Positions 21,288 to 32,959 of a stretch of 64,000 nt of DNA are shown here, one piece after another. The notes under the pieces were generated by a model, which was given only the letters and a program-made list of their open reading frames with translations, was not told the DNA's origin and searched no databases. A program made the position numbers and the translations under genes. Each line of letters starts with the position of its first letter. The stretch's first letter is position 1. The DNA comes from Medicago truncatula (Eukaryota > Streptophyta > Magnoliopsida > Fabales > Fabaceae), in NCBI RefSeq assembly GCF_003473485.1, contig NC_053046.1, forward strand, positions 43,609,832 through 43,673,831. Reading direction: 5' to 3'.

Positions 21288-24200
21288 ATGTCCGTTCAAG
21301 AATATCTTGATAAATACATGCTTTCCCGTAAACTCGAAGACGCCGTCAATGCCGCCGTTAGAGCCAAAACCTCCGATCCCGTTCTCTTCATTGTAATATC
21401 TCTCTCCCACTCTCTTGAAGAATCTTCTCTTTTTGTTTTCATTTTTTTGAATTTGAATTTGTAACTGAATTTTGCAGTCGAATCATATGAAAAAAGGAGT
21501 ACAATCGGTGATTACGAAAGTGAAAGCGAGGCAAATTCTTGATAGTAGAGGAATTCCAACTGTTGAAGTTGATTTGTATACTAATAAAGCTATGTTTCGT
21601 GCTTCTGTTCCATCTGGAAACTCCACTGGCATGTAAGATGTTGATTTTGTATTTTTTAAATTCTTTATTATATGTTTTGATGCATTTCAATCGAGTTTGC
21701 GTTGAGTCCGTAGTAATTGATTGTGCGAGGCGATGTTATTATATGTAAGATGTTGATTATGTGCATATATTTGGTTCTGCCTTGATAAAAATTGATTTTG
21801 TGAAATTGATTTTACTTAGAAGTGAGTTGATTGTGGAGTGATTTATGTTTGGATAGGTTTGCATAAAAGTGAGTTGAAGGGATAAATTTGAGTTTAGAAA
21901 TCAATTCTACAATGAAAACTACAAACTATAGCTTCAAGTTAGAATTGATTATACTGGAGATCAATCTAACATGTCAAAATCAATTTACACTTCCAGAATC
22001 AATAAAGCCATAATAATTAGGGGGGAAAAAGTTTTGATAGGGGAAAGTGTGAAGCGCCGTCGTTATAGTCGCTGAATGTGTGTAAGTTTGGTTCTGTGGC
22101 GACACAAATTGTTTTTGAATGAATTGGTTTTAGTTAAAAGTGAGTTGAATGGTAATTGGTAAAAGTGAGTTGAACGATAAAATTTAGTGTAAAAATCACG
22201 TTTAGACTCAAAAGCTACAGATTCTAGCTTCAAGTTAGAATCAATTCTGGAGGAAAAATCAATTCTAGTCACAAGCAACCAAATGTGTCAAAATCAATTT
22301 TACACCTCTTGAATTGAATTCCGGCTGCTCCAGACGTGGAACAAAACATCGAAAACACATCCATAAGTGTCTATTATTAGTCATTTTGGTCATTGAATCT
22401 ATTTTTAGGTAGTTAATTTAGTTTATAAATGTGTTTTTCGTTGGTCAATTTAGTTTTGAAAGGGACTAGGGATATGTTTGTGATTTCAGTACATTTAGGG
22501 ACCATTGTGACAGTGCCTTCAGGGACAAAAATAGTTGTTTGTGTAATTGTGTATATTTGTATAAGTTTTAATAATCATTTGTTGTTAATGTTATTAACAC
22601 CAGTGTTGTTAAATAGTGGCACTATAGCTTAATAGAATTTGAACAAAACGCTATTGTTCCGTGAAAATTAATTTGGTGCAAAGTTTTGTCAAATAGAGGC
22701 TATAGCAGTGCTATAACACTGTAGCATAGCGGAATTTGAACAAACCACTGTTTTCTGCGATCCAAGGTCGATAACACTGATGATCATGTTTCATTGCCTA
22801 AACTTTCTATGCGGAACTTAAAAGAAAACGAAAGTGGAGTGAAGATGCTATTTCATATTGAATATTCTGATGCAATTTTACTTGAATTGAATCTTAGTTA
22901 CAAATGAACTACGAGATATTTATATCTCTGCTGAATTGTGCTGACTCTGCACAGTTAGTTACAAGGCAGTTACAAAGCTCAAGCCCTGTTCTATATCTAA
23001 GGCTAGCTACTATACACTATTAGAACGGCCCGACCAATGTGGCTAGGCTGATTGAGACTGTAAACTCCACTGCGCTGTTTAGGTGATTCTCTGATTGGGC
23101 ACAACATTCTGCTCATGTTGATCTTTTTTTTTTTGTTGTTGCTAGCTAGATTATCATTTTTATTGATCAATTATAGAAATTGATTAACATTGACTGTTCG
23201 GGTTGATGATTCATTTCAGGTATGAGGCTGTTGAGTTACGGGATGGGGACAAAGGTGTATATCTAGGAAACGGTGTTGCTAAAGCTGTTAAAAATATAAA
23301 TGAGAAAATATCTGAGGCGCTGATTGGTATGGATCCAACACTGCAGTCCCAGATTGATCATGCTATGATAGACCTCGACAAAACAGAAAAAAAGGTATTT
23401 CAACATCTTTCTGCTGGGAGAACACAAGTTTATTTGGTAGTTAAATCCAAATTGTGTATTTTTCTGTCAATGCTTCTATGTCACATTTTAAGACAAAATT
23501 GGAAACCGGGTAGGGAAAAAAACTTGACTCTCCTAGTGAGGTAAAGCTTGGTTGTTGTCACTTTCTCTCTTGCTCTTGTTCAGGATAGGAGTTTTAGCAT
23601 TCTTTAGTTATAGTGATGGATTCAACACAGATCATCAAAATCAACATTTTGTTTCTGTTGCAGGAAAGGAAAAGAAGTCTATCTTAGACATTTATTTATG
23701 ACATGTTGTAGTTAGCTTAAGATACACTTTTGTTTCGTAGTGGGTTTTACTATAACATTTATCAATAATACAGTTGGGACAATGCTTGGTTCTTACTCAT
23801 AAGTAAGTAACTCAGTTAGGGAAATATTAGTTTCATTCTCTATATATTTTCACTGTTCTATTCTCTTTCCTTTCGCTTTTTGTCTCTCTAACAAGGTGCA
23901 TACTTAGGTTAGCATGAGAATATTATGCTGTTAGAAAAGTGTTGGGTTCAAAACGGATATTATAAAGGATTTGAATTTCAGTAAGGTGGGAATTCATAAT
24001 ATATCTTTTATATTAGCTGAGTAAAAATTCAGCAGTTTGGTCAATTTGAATAGTCGAAATCCAAAATATCAAGTGATTGCTTGTCTTTCTTCCGTTATCA
24101 TCCGGAGATTTTGATGAAAGTAGTCCGAGTCAATAATTCTTATGACCTACATACGTTATGAGCAGATACCTTCAATGACTTGCATGTTTGAATAATTCGT

Positions 24201-27200
24201 CTTAAATGACAGCTCTATCTAATCTAATTCTACAACGTTTAATAATTTTTAATCTGTTTTGTTTCTGATTTTTGCTTGCAGGGAGAACTTGGGGCAAATG
24301 CTATATTAGCTGTGTCCATTGCTGCATGTAAAGCTGGGGCTGCTGAAAAGGAAGTATGGCTTGTCATTTGATATTTTTATTTTCATTTAAAGTTTAATCT
24401 GGATACGAGTTTATTTGTTCTGTGAAGCTTTCATGAATCTAAAAGCAAAAAATTATCAGGTTCCACTGTACAAGCACATCGCTGACCTGTCTGGAAAAAC
24501 CAACCCAGTACTTCCTGTTCCTGCTTTTACTGTTATAAGCGGTGGAAAACATGCTGGAAATAATCTGGCAATTGAGGTATAATTTTTATTACACAGAAAT
24601 TTTCATTAGTGTTTCTGTTATCTTACTTCTATTATTTCCTATAGACATTTATGATTTATGAGCAATTTTTCGATCATGAGCCGCAAAGTTAAATGGCCAA
24701 TGAATGCGGAAACATTTATTTTATATTAAACTAATTATAAAACAACTTGGGGCTTACACACTTTTGCTGTAACCTACATCTGGTCAGTTCTTTGTCGTTT
24801 ACCTTTGGATGTTGGATTGTTGAAATTGATTATGTTCTTAATCTGACCTTTAACCATCAATAAGTATAGTTACTATTAAATCTGTGTTTTCTCTGCTGCT
24901 TCATAGTGATTTGAATTCTTTCAAATGCGAAAGCTTTCTTATATTATTGTTATAGGAAATCATGATTCTTCCAATTGGAGCAAGCAGATTTGACGAAGCA
25001 CTGCGAATGGGCTCTGAGACCTATCATCATTTAAAGGTGATTGTCTTCTTCTTTTTTTTTCTTTTCCACTATCCTATTTTTTCAGTTTTTGTTTTCTATG
25101 TTTAGATATCTTTTCTCATAATCTCGTGCTTTGTAATGTTCCCATGCTCGAATATTATCAAGTTTAATTGTGTCATGTTGTTCAGCTCTATTACAATGAT
25201 TAAGGTCCCTGAGATATGTTGTTTAAGCTGATACATTTATATGTTGTTCATGACAAAAGGGCAGGCTGTTATTACAGAAAAATGTGGGCCACATAACTGT
25301 AATGTCGGTGAAGATGGTGGCTTTGCTCCTAATGTCTCCAGGCAAGCTTTTTATCTTAAACACTCTGGATTTGTACAGTTTTTAAAATTCTTTACTTTTA
25401 AATGAATATATGAAATGGATATAACTCTGTTTTAGAAGAAAGGAAAGAAAAAATATCTCCAAAACTGGTTTATACAGTATTATATAATATGATGACTGAT
25501 TAGAATCAACAATTAAGTTGGTTGGTAGCTTATTTGTTATTGTTATTTCTTTTACTCTCTGATTTGTTGGATATATAAGATCTCTGGTCGTCAGAAATAT
25601 ATGATAATATGCTATTGTAAGAATCCCGTGTGTATTTTGCTTCTTAATCTAACTTGTTCTGAGGCAACTATTGGACTGCTTCATATTATAATTACAGAGT
25701 ATCATTCTACTTGATGAATGCAGTTTTTTAGAACTAATTCCTATGCATTTGTAGGGTATTTTTAAATTAAGGTAAAATATAAATTAAGAGTGAAATTTGT
25801 TTAAGAGAAAAGTGTTCAAATTTATACGGGAGATGTGCACAGTTAATCCACGCAGATTCTAAAAAGTTTAGATTAGACAACTGTTTAAAAATTTAAATTA
25901 CAAAAAAATGCATGGTTAATTAGTTCATAATATTGCATAAAAAAATTAATTGGTTCATAATAATTGGTTTTAAAGTTTAGAAGTTAAGAATAATGTGTCA
26001 TTATTGAGGTAAAGTACACCAAGACTTAATTACTCTTAAGAAAGTATTCTCTAATTTAATATTTTTGAGTGGATTGTACGAAGTTTCTCTAATTTAATAG
26101 TTTTTATGTCAAGTATTTTTATTGTTTTGTATAAATCACTTGTTTTTATGCTTGGGTAATGTATTACTAAGTATGTCCATTCTAAAATAATTACTTCTAG
26201 AGATTTTATGATGTTATAATCTTATTTCTTCTTTTGAGCTGACTTTTTAAAATATCATCAGCTTTAGAGAAGCCCTGGATCTTGTAAAGGAGGCCATTGG
26301 TAGAACCGGTTATGATGAGAAAATAAAGATAGCTCTTGATGTCGCTGGTACAAATTTTTGTATTGGTAAGTAATTATACTTTTCTGTTTCTTATTTGGTT
26401 CTAGATTCTTGAGAAGGTAAAAGTTGTCGATTCTTGCATACTTTATCATTGCTTATTGATCTTATAATGAGAAACTGTTAGGAGCTCACGGACCCTCTAT
26501 TAGGGAGGATTTGGATCCTCTAACTTTCTCTCTATCTCTCTCTTGATTTGATTCTCTCACTTCTTTTCCCTCCATTATAAACATCATTATCTCTCTTTTT
26601 TTCTCCATTTTTCGTCTAAAGTCACTCTACCTTTCCCTCCCAACAGGTAGAGGGTGCTTGCCCCTACTACTGATAGGATTACTAGAGTTTATTATCGAAA
26701 AAGAGGAAACATTGTGAACTCTTAATTACTTAGGAATTGCAAATTGCTTGGAGAAACTGTGTTATAGCAGTGTTATGAACTGGTTTACAGAATCATTTAC
26801 AAACAAATAGAAGTAGTTCATTTCACTTTGCCGTCGTTGCAAAACAATATTAGTCTAGCTTAGAGTTGTAGAATTAGCTATCTTATGTGTTAATAATAGC
26901 GCTATGCATTCCAAAGTCTACCACTAATGGTGTTATGTCGTTTGTCTGTATCTTTACATCTGAATCTGGTAATATTTTTGTTGCCACCTGATCATAATTA
27001 TTTTCTTTTTCGGGGGGGGATTGATTGTTATTTTTGGTTTACATACCACACTGTTCAAAATTTAGTGAGACAAACAATTAAGGCTTGAAAAGGTAAGAAA
27101 TAAATTGAAGGTAAAAAGGTTGTAGGTTGAACCACAATGCGTAATGGTTATGAACTTCAATCTTTAGAGCTTGTCATTGGCTTATTTTAACATTTCATTT

Positions 27201-29874
27201 TAATCACTAATTTTATGCTCGAGTCATTAATTAATTTAATGGAATGTAGTAAAATATTTCACTGTTGTCTTCTTATAAGGCTGACACCTTTATTCTGTGA
27301 AGTATCTCACCTCAAGGCATTTATAAACCTCCAGTGCCTTTTGACACCTTTTACTTTTCACTGTTAACCAGTTTATGTTGTTCTATGCATGCTTTTCCCT
27401 AAAACAGGTAAAAGATATGATCTGGACTTTAAATCTCCTCAAAAGTCGGGGCAGAATTTTAAGTCAGCAGAGGATATGATAGAATTGTATAAGGAACTAT
27501 GTACCGGTAAATCAGTCTATTTACCCCTTTGCAACTGAGTTTGTTATAAATTATTTAGGCTTTACCGCATATTTATTTTTTTGTCTTTCTTTATGAATTT
27601 GTAGAATACCCAATTGTATCAATAGAAGATCCATTTGACAAGGAAGATTGGGAACATATCAAGTATATCTCAAGTCTTGGAATTTGCCAGGTATTATTTA
27701 TTGAAAAGTTAATATTTGATTGGAATCAGTCAAGTTTCATTTCATTCCTTTTTAAGAGTCTTTCAAGGTTTTTGTATGCTAACCACGGAAATCTTGTGTT
27801 TTTTCTTTTATGCTATTATTGGTCTTTTTTTGTTATACCCTTGACAGTTCCCCATTTTTTGTCTCTGCAATAGTTAAAGGGTACAATTGACAAAATAATA
27901 ATTAATGTAACATTAAACTTTGAATTTGGCAAATAAATAATAATATTTTTTCCTAAAAAATTGACACTTAAAAAAAAAAAAAAGATAGGGAGTTTCTGTT
28001 AAGCAGCTATAATTTGTTGGCTGGGCATCCAAAGATTGATGCTTTTTATTCTGTAGTAAGCATTACCGTTTTGGAGGTTATGGGATATTTTAATGAATAC
28101 TAATAATTAACAGGTTATTAGTGTAGCAATGGCATGATGACACATTACAGTGGGTTGAGCATTACTAAAGTTGCTTATTGGATACTGATTAGAACTTCTG
28201 TTGATATAATTTGAATGATTTTGCAGGTAGTAGGGGATGATCTGTTGATGTCTAATGCAAAGCGCATTGAGAGAGCAGTAACTGAGTCTGCTTGTAATGC
28301 TCTTCTTCTTAAGGTAACTGAATATTGTTTCAATAAACTTTCAAGGGGTTGCTTTGTCTAATAATAAATTTAATCTTATCTCAGTTTGCTTAAACTTAGA
28401 GTTTTCCATTTTTTTATCATATGAATGCTAAAAATTTTGTTGATGGAATGATAACTAATCCTGTTTCATAATTAAGTTGAAGCATTGGGTATCTACAAAC
28501 TCTGGAAAAGGTTAATTTTTTTGTGCAAATACGAGATCACAAGTTACAAAGCTAGTTTGTATGAAAGAGAAAAATATAAGATCACAATTTACAAATCTAG
28601 TTTAGTTTATATGAAAGAGAAAAATATTAAAAGAGATTGCTGGTACTTTAGTTTTGCCACTGTGTTTGCACTTTTTTTTTTCTCTCTCTATTTATCTAGA
28701 GGGCATTTTAATTTTAAGGGCAATGTTATTTGAACAACATTTTCTTGTGACAACCTATTAGACAACCAAATAATACAAAGAAATTTAGGTAATGGCACAA
28801 AAATCAAAGCAATAGAGAGAAAAAGTAGAAGGACAATGTGAGTAAGAGAGAGAAAGTTGTTGCAAAAGTTGTCAAAAAATAGTTGTTCAAATATCATTTC
28901 TCTAATTTTAATCCTCCTCTTATGTACTTCCCTTCTATTTTGTTGAAGAAAAGAAACATGAAAATGTGATTATTTCCCATTGTGATCCAGGTCAACCAAG
29001 TTGGAACTGTTACAGAAGTCATTGAAGTGGTCAAGCAGGCAAAGGAAGCGCATTGGGGGGTGGTGACATCTCACAGAAGTGGAGAAACTGTAGACTCTTT
29101 CATAGCTGATTTATCTGTTGGCCTTGCTGTTGGTCAGATTAAAGCAGGAGCTCCTTGCAGAGGAGAGCGATTAGAAAAATACAACCAGGTCTCGTTCACA
29201 TTCTTATGCTGATGGTTTTACAGTTATAGATTATGGCTAATAAAAAAATATTACAACCCTACTTTTTTATAAATTAAACCCCGCCCATGAAAAAATGTTG
29301 TCAGTTTTATGAAAAAATGTTGGTGGGTTTTAAGTGGTGATTTTAGGGGACTTCGTGTGTTGTGAGCATGTTTTCTGTCCGTTGCTTTCAGGATATCTTG
29401 GCCCAATGAACTGTCTCTATTCCTCTTGATAATTTTCTCTCTTCAATAAACAAAAACCGGAGATTGAATTGTGCACTTACATAACTTAGCCCTCGAAGTA
29501 TTTTACATGAATTTTTTACTAGCTGCGAGTCTTATTTAGGGATACAGTGATGTTTTTATGTACATATTTTTTCTTTTTTTCTTGTTTGTCCAGTTAAAGT
29601 GAAACAACAGAAAAAATATCATAAATAAAAAATGAACATGGTACTAGAAAACTCCTGTTATGATAGGATCCGAAAAAGTGTTGAACTCCTCATGAGTCCA
29701 TTATAGGCAGTCAGACTTTACATTTGCAATGCAACGAATGCTTGTTTCTCTTTGTTTTTTTTCTCCATGTGAAGGTAAAGTATGACAACTATCTGAAATT
29801 TGATACAGTTACTTCGGATCGAGGAAGAGCTTGGAGATCAAGCAGTTTATGCTGGTGAAGATTGGAGGCAGTAA
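21288..29874 (+). CDS. ENO3: enolase-like protein, ENO3 type (473 aa, 13 coding exons)
   Basis: Coding exons: 21288-21392, 21478-21632, 23220-23394, 24282-24353, 24460-24576, 24956-25036, 25265-25341, 26262-26365, 27408-27506, 27605-27690, 28227-28313, 28991-29188 and 29809-29874. All joins are in phase. Enolase interconverts 2-phosphoglycerate and phosphoenolpyruvate; the plant ENO3 group is thought to be cytosolic and its activity is doubtful. Conserved enolase residues: His200 (GGKHAGN), Glu209, the Asp in ALDVAG, SIEDPFD, VGDDL, Lys in [17 protein letters not shown] and Lys in [10 protein letters not shown]. Canonical NVGDEGG reads NVGEDGG here, so the catalytic Glu (yeast E211) is Asp252. 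Residues 1-42 form an extra N-terminal segment ([20 protein letters not shown]) resembling a Dpy-30/RII-type dimerisation motif. Intron 7 starts GC (25342) and ends AG. The start codon is the first ATG of exon 1. Confidence 0.95.
21765..22318. repeat. two related MITE-like copies inside ENO3 intron 2
   Basis: Copies at about 21765-22008 and 22083-22318 share TTTGGTTCTG, AAAAGTGAGTTGAA, AGCTTCAAGTTAGAAT and GTCAAAATCAATTTACAC-type phrases in the same order. Ends were not resolved. The superfamily is uncertain. Confidence 0.6.
22600..22790. repeat. dispersed-repeat-like segment in ENO3 intron 2
   Basis: Contains two related phrases (CTATAGCTTAATAGAATTTG and CTGTAGCATAGCGGAATTTG), each followed by AACAAA. 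It suggests a small degenerate internal repeat. No function was seen. Confidence 0.35.
28718..28902. mobile_element. Mutator-type MITE, 185 bp, in ENO3 intron 11
   Basis: Ends are GGGCAATGTTATTTGAACAA and, read inward from the right, GAGAAATGATATTTGAACAA. A perfect 9-bp duplication TAATTTTAA flanks it (28709-28717 and 28903-28911). Related copies lie at 58093-58282 and about 61032-61150. Confidence 0.85.
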
Positions 29875-30738
29875 GAGATAACAATTTCTTCAGGTTGATT
29901 TTTTGAGATATGCTTTTCATGTGAGTTTGATAGTTTAAATTTGCTGTCCGAAAAGGCCAAAAAGATAGGTTGAACTTCACTGTAGTACAGTATATACTTT
30001 TTACAATGTATTTATTTGTACCAAAATTTTACATAGTGTTGCCTCGATTGCGCTATTTGATTTTAGCCTGTATGACTGAGTATTTAGGAATATATGCATA
30101 AGAAAATGCAGCTTAAAAATTGTGGAATATTTCAACGAATCAAAAATTTTGTGGGCAAGAGATATTGGTTTGGTCACAGTTATATCTAGTTTTGACAATG
30201 GTTTTATACTACTATTACATCCATTGTTGCTGGAAGAATTCACAGTGAATATTCTTGAGTTGAGATGGTAATTAGGGTGAAGTGATCCAGAAGAACCAGG
30301 ACTGAAATCTTTGACATACTACATGCAAAATGAATACGGCAATTGTCGAAGAATATAAATATTAGAGTATATGTTATGCATAAATTCATGCATTCTTCTA
30401 GAGTTTTAGTTTGTCTTTGATATAGTTCTTATTAAATTCTGCAAGTACTTCATAAAATGATGGCCTTAAAAGGTTTTGTTGTACAAGGATACTTTTACCG
30501 AATAAACAATCAATTTGGTCCATAAACCATCGTTATTTCTCCTATTTAATCTTCGAACTGGAAAATATAAGCATTCCTCCATTTTTTTTTTTATCTTTGA
30601 ACTGAAAAAAATATTAAACTATTGTCTGTGTTTTTTTTTTTTTTTGAAAACTACCATATTTAGAATTACCTTGTTTTATTTATAATTTTTAGATTTTACT
30701 TGAATTGATACTTGAAGAATGTTTACGCAACTATAAAT
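29875..30738. other. ENO3 3'UTR and intergenic
   Basis: The first few hundred bases are probably the ENO3 3'UTR. The rest is AT-rich with no supported feature up to the SINE at 30749. Confidence 0.5.
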
Positions 30739-30748
30739 TTGGAGATTT

Positions 30749-30891
30749 ATCCAGAAGTCCTAGCTCAACTGGCAAAATGTCGAAATTGTTAGGCCGGATG
30801 CCATGACCGGGGTTCGAACCCCGGTACCTCCACTTGTGTGTGTGAGTTTATAATGGCTTTGCCATTTCGTCTATCTACCAAAAAAAAAAAA
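30749..30891 (+). mobile_element. tRNA-derived SINE, 143 bp
   Basis: Pol III promoter boxes are visible: A-box TAGCTCAACTGG near 30760 and B-box GGGTTCGAACCCC near 30810. An A-rich tail of about 11 bases follows TCTATCTACC. A 10-bp target duplication TTGGAGATTT flanks it (30739-30748 and 30892-30901). Related truncated copies lie at 18897 and possibly 11900. Confidence 0.8.
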
Positions 30892-30901
30892 TTGGAGATT
30901 T

Positions 30902-31470
30902 TGTCATGATATACTTCCATATAATTGTGTTTTTTCAAAAACTAATTTTGTATAATTATTACTATTGATTTATCTGAATCAAAATTTTAATAAAATAAAC
31001 AAAGAAAATGTGAAAATTTTGTACCAAAAAAAAAGTGAAAATTTGGATGGATATGAGAGGACTACTTGAAAATTACCTTATTTAGAATTACATTGCTTTA
31101 TATAGAAATAGAATATTTGAATCATTTATTTATATTCAATATCAATTTGATCTGTTACCTTTTTTAACTGGACTTTTTTTCATTATTTTAAAAGTTGTAC
31201 ATTGATAGTTTAAAAAAAATAATTATTTCATATTCTGTAAAAAAAAAAAATCCATTTTTAGTCAAAAATTAGGAGGTTGTTTTTGGAAACGATTAACTTT
31301 TGATCCCAATTGAATTATCTTTAATTTTTTTATTAACATAGTGCAATTAATTTTTGTTACATTCCCTACCAATTACAAATCATATTATATTATTATACTC
31401 CTAAAAATATAACGACGTGTCTACCAAAGCCCAAAAACATTTGAATGAAGACGTAACGGATTTCATGTTA
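30902..31470. other. intergenic, nothing recognised
   Basis: AT-rich sequence with several A/T runs between the SINE and the next Mutator-type element. No feature was seen. Confidence 0.4.
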
Positions 31471-31479
31471 ATTATATTA

Positions 31480-32600
31480 GAAAATTGTAATGAAAATTTC
31501 ATATTGACACAAGTAAAAATATTAAAATGTCCTTAACGGCAGTTAACAACCGTTGGATAAAGCACCGGCAGTTAATAACCGTTGGGACATACGGGTTTTG
31601 ATCCCTTTTTCTCTCCGAGCGCTAGCGGTACTCTCCTCTTTACCTTTCCGCATCATATCCTCTCTAATAACCTGCTAAACAATGGTTCTAACCTAATCTA
31701 ACTTATGCATTCATCAAACCTAATCTAACTTATGCATTCATCAAATCTAATCTAACTACATTATCACATTATGGTTATCATTATGCCAAAATTAAACTTA
31801 ATCATATATGATAAATTAAACTTAGACATTCATAAAATTTAATATAACACATTCATCAAACTTTATGTAACATAACATGCCACATTATGTCATTCATCAA
31901 ACTTGCCGAAAAAACAAACTTATAAATATCATAACATATATGCATTACACAAATATACGGTTATTATATCATTATGTCCAAACTAATCAAACTTGTCAAA
32001 AAAAAACAAAAATGCAAACTTATAATCATTATAACATATATACATTATAAAATTGAACATATTTGCAAAAATATTACACAAAAAAAAAAGCAAGATTTTC
32101 TCACTTAGGCATTCCATCAAACACCTTATGTGCATTTCAAAATACTAGCACAATAGTGTTAATTCAACATCAAATTCAACTACATTGTACCTAAACCTAC
32201 TCTAAACAATAATGCCAACAAAAACCCTACATTATAACATCAAATTCTAACATAATTTGCAATTTCAAAACCTAACCTAAACACTAAAGTTTTGCTAAAA
32301 TTATGAAAACTAACACCCTAAACAACCTACATTGCATGCAAATAGAAAGAAAATAACTTACTTGTTAATTACTTGAAGAAATTTGACTCAAATCCGTGCA
32401 ATTGAAGTTGGGGTGAAGTTGGTTTTGTGTTGTTTTGAACTTGTAACCAGAAACTGGAAGTTTTTTGCATTCTTAAGATACAGAATGCAACGGCAGTTAA
32501 CTGCCGGCGGTTTTCTCAACGGTAGTTAACTACCGCTAAGGGCCTTAACGTAATTTGCTTGTGTCAATGTGAAGTTTCTTATGTCAAAAAAACAATTTTC
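31480..32600. mobile_element. Mutator-type non-autonomous element, 1,121 bp
   Basis: Inverted ends of about 75-80 bp with indels. Both start GAAAATTG and share CATATTGACACAAG / CACATTGACACAAG and GGCAGTTAAC / GGTAGTTAAC. A perfect 9-bp duplication ATTATATTA flanks it (31471-31479 and 32601-32609). A short tandem array of a unit like CCTAATCTAACTTATGCATT is present at about 31690-31760. Subterminal GGCAGTTAAC / CCGGCGG motifs are repeated at both ends and might be transposase-binding sites. No coding frame is present. Confidence 0.85.
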
Positions 32601-32620
32601 ATTATATTAAAGAGAGATGT

Positions 32621-32746
32621 GGTTCAGTTGTTGGTAGGACAATGCATTATTATATGTAGGGGCTGGAGTTCGAACCCTAAATACCCTACTTATTCAACTT
32701 ATAAGGTGAATTCTAGCCACTAGACTATATAAAAAAAAAAAAAAAA
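32621..32746 (+). mobile_element. tRNA-derived SINE, second family, 126 bp
   Basis: A-box-like GGTTCAGTTG and B-box-like GAGTTCGAACCC, then CTTATAAGGTGAATTCTAGC and an A-tail of about 17. It is flanked by AGAGATGT (32613-32620 and 32747-32754). The same family occurs inverted at about 37900-38025. It lies 12 bp from the Mutator-type element's target duplication. Confidence 0.75.
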
Positions 32747-32927
32747 AGAGATGTAGCTCTACCAAATAACACAAATTACGGTTTGATTGAGAGATTCTTT
32801 CTCTGGAACGTAGTCACCTAATTTTAGTAAGAAATCATACTAATTAAGAATCTCTTAAATATTTGATCATTTATTTTTAAATAGAATCTCACCAATGATT
32901 TTATATACTTTTATGTTTGCAAAAACA

Positions 32928-32934
32928 TATATAA
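32928..32934 (+). promoter_or_regulatory. likely TATA box of the MCTP gene
   Basis: TATATAA about 30 bp before a 5'UTR-like exon that ends at 32999 in a near-consensus donor (GCAA then GTAAGTG). Confidence 0.5.
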
Positions 32935-32959
32935 ACAAAAAAAAAAGTCCAGCTTTAGC

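Noticed and set aside
30800-30835. Possible tRNA gene (GGGTTCGAACCCC)
   Set aside because: It has A- and B-boxes but no acceptor or anticodon stems. With an A-tail and target duplication it is a SINE.
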